This document shows, piece after piece, positions 51,201 through 60,200 of a stretch of 64,000 nt of DNA. Position numbers and translations under genes: made by a program. The stretch is taken from assembly GCF_900497805.2 (NCBI RefSeq), contig NW_020954585.1:43323256-43387255 (forward strand), written 5' to 3'. The first letter of the stretch is position 1; each line of letters opens with the position of its first letter. The notes beneath the pieces are model-generated. The model searched no databases and had not been told where the DNA came from. It worked only from the letters and a program-made list of their open reading frames with translations. The stretch is from Vombatus ursinus (Eukaryota; Chordata; Mammalia; Diprotodontia; Vombatidae).

Positions 51201-54200
51201 CCTCGGGATAATGACAGCACCTATTTTCCAAAGTTATTGTGAGGACCAAATGAGACAATAATTGTAAAGTGCCTGGCACACAGTAGGCACTCTATAAATA
51301 TTAGTGATTAGTATTATTACTCTCCATTCCCTTCGAACTATCCTTCACACATCAATGGGGTGATCTCATTTCCCTGCTAATGAGTCTCTTCTGGTTTCCT
51401 GTTTTATACTGAGTAAAATTCAAACTCCTTTGCCTGAAATGCAAGGCCCGCCATCATCTGACACCACCCTTGTTATTGTTGTTTAGTCATTTCAGTCATG
51501 TCTGACTCTTCATAATCCCACTTGGGGTTTTCTTGGCAGAGATACTACAGTGGTTTGCCATTTCCTTCTCCAGCCCATTTGACAGATGAGGAAACTGAGG
51601 TAAAGTTAAGTGACTTGCCCAGGGTCACATAGCAAGTATCTGAGGCAAGATTTAAACTCAAGAGGAGGAGTCTTCCTGATTCCACTCTAGTTTTACAAAT
51701 TCAAAACAGATTCCTCCCTTCCAGAAACTCTATGCTCCAACCAAGCCAGGTCTCTCTAACTCCTGAACATTCTCTTTTCCTTTCCTTATGCAATTCTTTC
51801 TATCTAATTTGCATTCTTTACCTCTTGGATTCCTACTTCTCCTTTAAAACTCCCTTCAAATGCTACCTTCTCCAGGAAGCCTTCCTGGAACTTCCTGGCA
51901 ATAATTGTTTCCCCCCTGGGACCTTACATAGCACTTTGTTCTTGACTACTTTTATACACTTACCATGCATTATTTTATATTATAGTTGTCTGTATTTTTT
52001 TTTAATCTCCCTACTAGTTTGTGAACTCCATGAGGGCAGGGACTATGTTTTATCTAAATGTTGTTATCTCTCCCAGGGCCTCCCACAGTGCTCTGCACAC
52101 AGTATTTGATTCATAAATGTTTATTGCATGAATGAATGAATGAATGAATCCTTTGTTCCAGCCAGACTGAGCTCACACTGTCCTTATAACATGCGCGTTA
52201 GTATCACACCATTTTGAACACTCACCTATGGACAAATTTTACTTATACCCTTCTCTGTCCTTGCTATGCCAACATAATAACAATATCTCATATTTCTACA
52301 ATGCTTTATGGTCTACATAGTGCTTTCCTCAACCCTGAAAGGTAGGTAAGGTATGCATTATTATCCCCATTTTATAGATGAGGAAACTGAAGCACCTAGA
52401 AGTTCAATGATTTGTCCAGACTCACATAGCTTGTAAGAAAAGGCAGTCATGTTAATATACTATTGGTAGAGCTTGGCCCCAACTGGTTCAGTTGTTCTGG
52501 AAAGCATTTTGAAATCATGCTCCAAAAGTGACAAAAATATCCATGTTCCTAGTGGTCCTTATGCTAGGCATATACCCTAAGGAGGCCAAAGAAAGAAAGA
52601 CAGGCCATAACAAAGGCCACAACAAAATATTCATAAGTAGCACATTTGTGGGAAGCAGAGAATGGGAAATAAAGTAGGTGCCCACTAACTGGGGAATGGC
52701 TAAATAAATGGTGGTACAAGTAGAATATTACTATACCACAGGAAAAAAAAAAGCTAATATGAAAAATTCAGAGAATCATTGGAACACATATCAACTGAGT
52801 CAAAGTATTTAGCAGAATCAAGAAGACATTATATACAGTAACTATAGTAATGTAAAGATAACACTTCCACTTAACCTTCACATATTGAAGACAGCTTTTA
52901 ATCCTGCTGTGAGTCATCTCTAAGCTTAACATCTCCTGTTCTTTCAACTGATTCGCCAATGACAGGGATTGGCGCCTCTTTCCCATAATTCATCAATAGT
53001 CCCCTTAAAACTATTGAGTGTATAATACAGAATGTGAAAGCTAGACCAAAATTTAGAATGTGGAACACAGACCATCTGAACTAGAAGAGACTTGAGAATA
53101 TAGAAAGCGAAAGTCAAAAGGAAAAGAATGAAAACAAAAAGAAATAAGGGAGGGTTACTGAAGCATTTTTCAAAAACGTGCATGGCAGGCAGATGCTTAC
53201 TAGTTGTATGACCCTGGGCAAGTCACTTAACCCCATTGCCTCACTCCAAAAAAATACATGGATCTGACCTCAGACATTTGATACTTACTAACTGTGTGAA
53301 CCTGGGCAAATCTAACCCTGATTGCCTTGCCAATAACAAAACAAAACAAAACAAAACAAAAAAAAATACATGGAAGAGAATAATAGGAAATCAGAAGGAA
53401 TCATAGGTAAATAGGAAAACTTTGAAAGTTACATGCTGAATTATATGTGTGTGTATTTTATATATATATATATATAAATGTATTTGTATATTATATATAC
53501 AAAAATGTAAAAAAATAAAAATTTATATTATTTACAAAATATATATAAAATATATGTATATTTATGGTCTACATAAGGCTATCCTCAAACAACCCTGAAA
53601 GGTTATTATTATCCCCATTATCATTATTATCCCCATTTTATAGATGAGGAAACTGAAGCACCTAGAAGTTAAGTGATTTGTCCAGACTGACATAGCTTGT
53701 AAGAAAAGGCAGCCATGTTAATACACTGTTGGTAGATATGTGTGTGTGTGTGTGTGTAAGTATGTATATAGATATCTGTATATATAATACGCATACATGT
53801 ATATAATATATATATGAATAAATTTATATATACCAACATACATGTATATATAATACACATGTACACAGATCTTTAAGAAAAATAAGCTATGTATTATAGA
53901 CATTTATAGTTCTATATACAATTCTCTTTTATTTTATTGCACTCTGCATATGAGATTGAAATGTAAAGGAAAACAACAGAAAAATAAACTAAATGCTATG
54001 TAATTATAATGCCTAAGCTTGTCCCCAAAGAAGAGTTGAAAAAAAGCACTTCCATCTTTTCTTTGTAGCAATGGGGTACTCTTGGTGGAGAAAAAGCAAT
54101 TGATGTGCTGGTTGGTGTTCTTGAACTGTCTTTTCCCCCCCTCTTTCTTTCTAAAATCTTTGTTACAAAGAATGGCCTGCTTAGGAAGGGAGATAGTAGG

Positions 54201-57200
54201 GGCATATTTAGAAATGAAAGTGATTAATGGGCTTTCAGTGAAAACAAGATACATTTATGGGATAGCTACGTAGTGCAGTAGATGGAGCACCAGCCCTGGA
54301 GTCAGGAGGACCTGAGTTCAAATCCCACCTCAGACAATTGACACTTACTAGTTGTGTGACCCTGAGCAAGTCACTTAATCCCAATTGCCTCACCCAGAAA
54401 AAAAGATACATCTTCAAGAGTCAAAATTATGATTTTAATTCCAATCTTCTAAATCCAGGTTTAGCACTCTATCCATTCTCCAATGAGAGTGAACTATTGG
54501 ACTAATGTCAACCTAGAGAGAGGTCTCCAATGGAGGGCCCTAGGGATCTGTCCTTAGCTCTGTTCCAGTCACCATTTTCATAAATAACTTGGTTGAAAGC
54601 AAAAAAAAAAAAAAGGGGGCATGTTAATTGAGTTTGCAAATGATACAATGTTAAGAAAATAATAAACAACAGAATCAAGATCCTGTAGATGGTGATGGTT
54701 CACTGAAATACCAATAGATTCTGATGATTACCTGAAACTAACAATATGAAATTAAACCAGGAGAAACGTTAAATCCTATACTTAGTTGAAAAAAAAGAAA
54801 CCTAACTCCAAAAGCTGAGAATGGGGAGAACTTCCTGCTTCTCATTAGTTCAAGTGAAAAATGTCTGACTGAACAGAAGTTCAATCTGAAGCAATAGTGT
54901 GATGTGCTAACCAAAAAGAAAAGAAAAAAAGAAAGAATGAAAGAAAAAATTTTGAAAATGAAATCGTAACTTCTATTAAGAGAAACCTAAAATCCAGAGT
55001 AGTTGGGGCAGCTAGGTGATGCAGTGGATAGAGCACTGGCCTCAGAATTGGAAAGACTCATTTTCCTGAATTCAAATTCAGCCTCAGACACTTACTAGCT
55101 GTGTGATCCTGGGCAAGTCACTTTACCATGTTTACATTAATTTCCTCATCTTTAAAATGAACTGGAGAAGAAAATGACAAATCACTGCAGTATCTCTGCC
55201 CAAAAAAAACCCCAAATAGGGTCACAAAGAGTGACTGAAACAATTCAACAACAAACAAAAAACATCCAGAGTAAGTGGGTAGTATCACTCATCAGGTTAT
55301 GTCAAGGATATCTCGTTCAGTTTTTAGTATGTGTTGCCAAAGCAAACAGAACACAATATATTAAGAGGACTATTCACATGTAAGCTGTCTTCAATATGTA
55401 ATGGGCTATTACATAGTATTATGGACAGTTAGGTGGCACAGTGGATAGAGTGCCAGGCCTGGAATCAAGAAAACTTCCTGAGTTCAAATCTGGCCTCAGA
55501 TACTTACTAGCTATGTGACTCTGGGCAAGTCAACCTGTTAACTGGGCAAGTTAACCCTGTTTGCCTCAGTTTCCTCATCTGTCAAATGAGCTGGAGAAAG
55601 AAATGGCAAACCACTTCAGTATCTTTGCCAAGAAAACCCCAAATAGGGTTTGGGAGTCAGACATGACTGAAAAATGACTAAATAACAAAATTATGTAGAA
55701 GTGTTATTTTTTCATCTTTATAAATAGTGGAAAGAGCATTGGACTTGAAATCCGAAGATTTGGCTTAGAGTTCAGTCTCTGACACTCAGTACTCTGACAC
55801 AGACTACTGGCCCAGTGTGACCCTGGGCAAGAGACTCTGAGTCTCAGTTTTCTCATCTATAAAAGGAGGGTAATAAAGTGGTGAACAAAGTATTTTGTAA
55901 ATCACTAAATGTTATACAACTGTGCTGTTATTAATATCATTATTATTATTATTATTAATTATCTTTCCAAGTAGATTATAAGCTTCTAAAGGGAAAGAAC
56001 TAAGTGTTTCTTGTTCTTTTTTCGCATCCCACTCAAATGGAGCAGAACAAATATTTGTTGGTTTGCTAAAATACTGGATAAAATTGTTATTAAAAATTTT
56101 TCAAATTTTCAGAACAAATAAATCAGAGCATGATTATTTTCATGGAAGATTCTTCTCTTTGCAGCTATCTGGTATAACGGGTAGAGTACCAGGCCTAGAG
56201 TCAGAAAAACCTGAGTTCAAATCCAGCCTCAGACACTTACTAGCTGGGTGACCCTGGGCTAGTCACTGACCCTCTGTTTGCCTCAGTTTCATCATCTGTA
56301 AAATAGGGATGGTAATATCACCTACCTCCCAGGGTTATTGTGAGATTTAAATGAGATTATATTTATAAAACCTTAGCACAGTGCCTGCCACTCACCTTCA
56401 ATATTATAGATCTTCTTCTCCAGGTCATCAAACAGTCCTTTAAGCTTGTCATAAGTGTCCAGAATCTTCACAAAATCCTTCTTGGGATTTGAGGCAAAAT
56501 CATCAAGTTTCTCAGGTTCTTGAATTCCACCCCCAATCTGTGGGAGAGTGAAGAGGTCACCTCAGCAGGCTCCCTGACTGATGCTTCAGAGCCTCACTGA
56601 CCCTCCAACCCACCACGGAGCAACAAGAGCGAGAAGTGTCCTGGATCTGGGGCAGAGCTGGGGCTACCCGGGTGGCAGCCTAGGGGACCCCTACCCCAAT
56701 CACATAGCGGATGATGTGTTTGGCTTCCTCGATGTCTCCGCTGTCTGTAGCATCCCCATCTGTGATGATGATCATTACTCGCACAGCTTCAGGGCGGGCA
56801 CCCCGACTCGCATCAAACACATCCTTTCTGTGTCAAAAAATGAAGTGAATAATGTGAAAATACTTTTAATAGGAATGTAAATGTATAGCCTATATCAGAT
56901 TGCACACCGTCTTGGGGAGGGAGGTGGGGAGGAAGGAGGAGAAAAATTTAAAACTCAAAAGCTTATGGAAGTGATTGTTGATAATTCAAAATAAATTCAT
57001 TAAAAAAATGAAGTGAAGTGAGGGTCTTCTCCCCTTGCTTCCCCAGTACAGAGGGCAAGGGGCTTCCTCTAGGATAATGTTCCTGTTTCATTATGTCATA
57101 CTCATGGGTAAAGGGAAAAAGCATCCTGATATAGGGAAAAGAACTTGAGATCTGGGTTCGCATCCAGCTCCCCTACTTCCTTTCCATGGGATATCGAGCA

Positions 57201-60200
57201 AAAACTGGAAATGAAGTGGGGCCGTTGACTGGGGAATTGACTGAACAAATTGTGACGTATCAATGCAATATATTATTACACTATTAAAATGATGAGTAGA
57301 TAAAGTAGAAAAATAAAATAAAATAAATGATGAGTAGGAGCGATCCTGAGAAACAGGAGGACTGGGATGAATTGGATGAGGAGGGGGAAGAATACAAATG
57401 GGATCAGGATAAATGCAATGATCCAGATTCATTAGTGAGGTTAGATAACAATGGATACTGAAAGAGGCAGGCACAGAGTGATGTGGAGCTGTCTGGGTCA
57501 GTTTTGCCTGCTTTCCTTTGTCATCCAGGAGGGTTGGGGAAATGGCACGTCGGAAAATGACTAGGACAAAAAAAAAAGGGCATCCATTTCTATATACGTG
57601 TGTATATATACACATATACATACATACATATGCATATATACATACACATATGTGTATATACATGTATGTATGTATACGTGTATATATGTGTGTATGTGTG
57701 TTTGCCATAGGTCCTAGACCTACTGTTTAGAGGACCAAGTGAGAGAATGTGTGTGCAAGTAGCCCTTGTAGCCACAAAGATTAAAGAACTCACACAACAT
57801 GTTTGATGCCGCCAAAGGTGTTGGTGAGCTCTTGCATGTGTGTGACATTATCTAGCAGAGTATCAGGGTTTCTTGTCTTGATATAGTCTGAGAAGTAGAA
57901 TTCAGTCTTGGAGGAGCTTGAGAACTGGACAGCTGCAAACTGGACAGAGATGGAGATAGGAGACTTGGCTGACCTACTCACTCCACATTTGGCCCCCCCT
58001 CCCTCCCAGCCCTTGCTTCCCTCCCAGGACCCAATCACCCAGCTCCAGTCTCCGCACGTGGAACGAAGAATTGCTCAGTTTTCTCATCACATCTTTCATG
58101 AATTCCAGGATTTTCTTAAAATCATTATTAGTTATGCTGTAGGATCCATCAAATAAGAACACCAAATCTACGTTTGCTTTTAGACAATCTGCAGAGGGGC
58201 CAGATATAAGGAGATCAGGAGAAGAGACCCCCATCATTTCATCCCAGCACCATCCCTGACCCTGTCTCTGTCCCTTTGGCTTAGTCATTGCTGGGCCATA
58301 GGACAAACCAGCTTAGTAAGTTGCATTTCTCACTTGTGGTCTTGTCAGTCCCCAAAGTGACAGCCCCTTTGCCAGGGCTGGGTTTCCTCTTACCCTGATA
58401 ACCAGGATACGCAAGAAGTGCAGGGCCGCCCAAATTTGGTGGGAAGATATAGCAAAGACCGCTCAGATAGAAGTTCTGATCACATTCCCTTGCCAGCCCA
58501 GGGTCACAAGCCTGTGGGAAACCAAAGGTGGAGGACAGTCAGAAGCCCACTAATCAAGTAGCCATCTATGCATCTATCTGTTGCTACTGTTTTAACTTTT
58601 TTTTTTAAATTACGAACTTAAAACTGTTGTTGTCAGTGGAGGAAGGTTTTTAGAAGAGCTAGCAAAGAATCTTAGACTTGAAAAGTACATGAGGACATAA
58701 TATAAAATGTGAGAACTGGAAGAAACTTTAAAGCATATCACAGAGAATATGAAAGCTAGCATGAAATTTAGACTATGGAGCACAGAATATCAGAACTAGA
58801 AAGAGACTTCAGAAAATAGAAAGTGAAGGCTAAAGGGAAAAGAAAGAAAACAAAAGGAGAAAGAAGGGAGGGTCACTGAAGCATTTTTTTTTTAACATTC
58901 AGAGAAGAAAACAGTAGGAAAGCCTGAAGGAATCACAGACAAGCAGGATAGCTTTGAAAGTTATGTGCTGAATTGATTATATATACTTAGGAAAAAACAA
59001 GCTACACACAATAAAAACTCATAGTTTCATGTACAATCCTTTTTTTGTTGTTGTATACGGAAATGCTCATTTTATTGCGCATTAAATTCAGAACAAAATT
59101 AATTTTAAAATTTTAAAAGGAACTTTCGAACATAGAACAAGGGGTTTTAGAACAAAGAAACAAGAATTTCAGGATTGGAAGATACTTTAGGATAGAAAAC
59201 CTCTATGGGATAGAAGAGACTTTGGAACAGGGAGAAAAGAATGTAGAAGGTCAGAGGTGGAAGGAACCTTCAAACCCAGAGCACAGAACATCACAGCTGC
59301 AAGGGACTTTAGAACCCAGAGCACAGAACATAGCTGGAAGGGACCTTAGAGACCACTTACTGAATATCTATTCCCAGCCCAGTGTTCTTCCAAATATGCT
59401 ATGCTGGCTGCTTTTTCCTGATTAGTGACCTGCCCATATTTCTTTTACCCTCTTCTCTTTACTCCTCTTTTTCACTCTACGTTTGCGTATATGGTATCTC
59501 CCCTTTCCTCTCCACCTACTGGAATACTACCTATGTTTGTAATTGCTATGTGACCTAGACAAGTCACACTCCTTGTTGGGCTGTTTCCTCCTCTGAAAAG
59601 GGAGGGATTTGGACCTAATGGTCTCTAAGTTTTGTCCTTGCCTGGACATTCTTTGAGAAAGTGAAGCATTCTCCATGAAACTTTAAAGCCCTCTCAAGCC
59701 CATGATGATTTCTTCTCTGATCATATCTAGTTATTATTTAATTTTCTACACTATTACTTGTCTCCTGCACAAAGGTGGACTGTAAGCTGGAGTGCAGGTA
59801 CCTCATCTTACTCTATTCAGTGGAGCATAGGGCCTTGAGCCCTAAACATTGATTATAATGATTTACATTTTTAAAGTTCACAAAGAACCTTTCTTATAAC
59901 CTCCCTGTATGGTAGGCAGTTGGAGTATTATTATTCCCGTTTTACAAATGAGGAAACTGAGGCTCAGAGAAAGGAAATGACTTGCCTAAGGCTACAGTTA
60001 TTATTAATAATTGGCAGACCTAGGACTTAAATAAACCCAGGTGTTTTTATTCCAAGTTGATCACTCTTTTCTTTTTTTTAATTTAACATTTTATTTTCCC
60101 CCAACTATATGTAAAAACAATTGACATTCTTTTAAAAAAAGTTTTTGGGCTCCAAATTTTCTTACCCCCCCCCCCAAGCAAAGGGGCAGCTAGGTGATGC

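Larger units (their letters stand above)
56396..58188 (-). other. ITGAL: ITGAL exons 6-9: I (von Willebrand A) domain
   Basis: Exons 58058-58188, 57794-57939, 56695-56827 and 56396-56537. The metal-ion-dependent adhesion site is intact: DGSYS (DxSxS, residues about 160-164), the threonine in ELTNTFGG, and IITDGDATD. The end [11 protein letters not shown] keeps the glutamate that acts as internal ligand for the beta chain in human. A loop after RYVIGIG is about three residues shorter than in recalled human sequence. The exon 6 donor reads gtgcgg, weaker than usual. Confidence 0.93.

Noticed and set aside
57091-57708. A 205-codon minus-strand frame in ITGAL intron 7
   Set aside because: It reads through a TA/CA microsatellite and an L1 fragment and lacks any domain.
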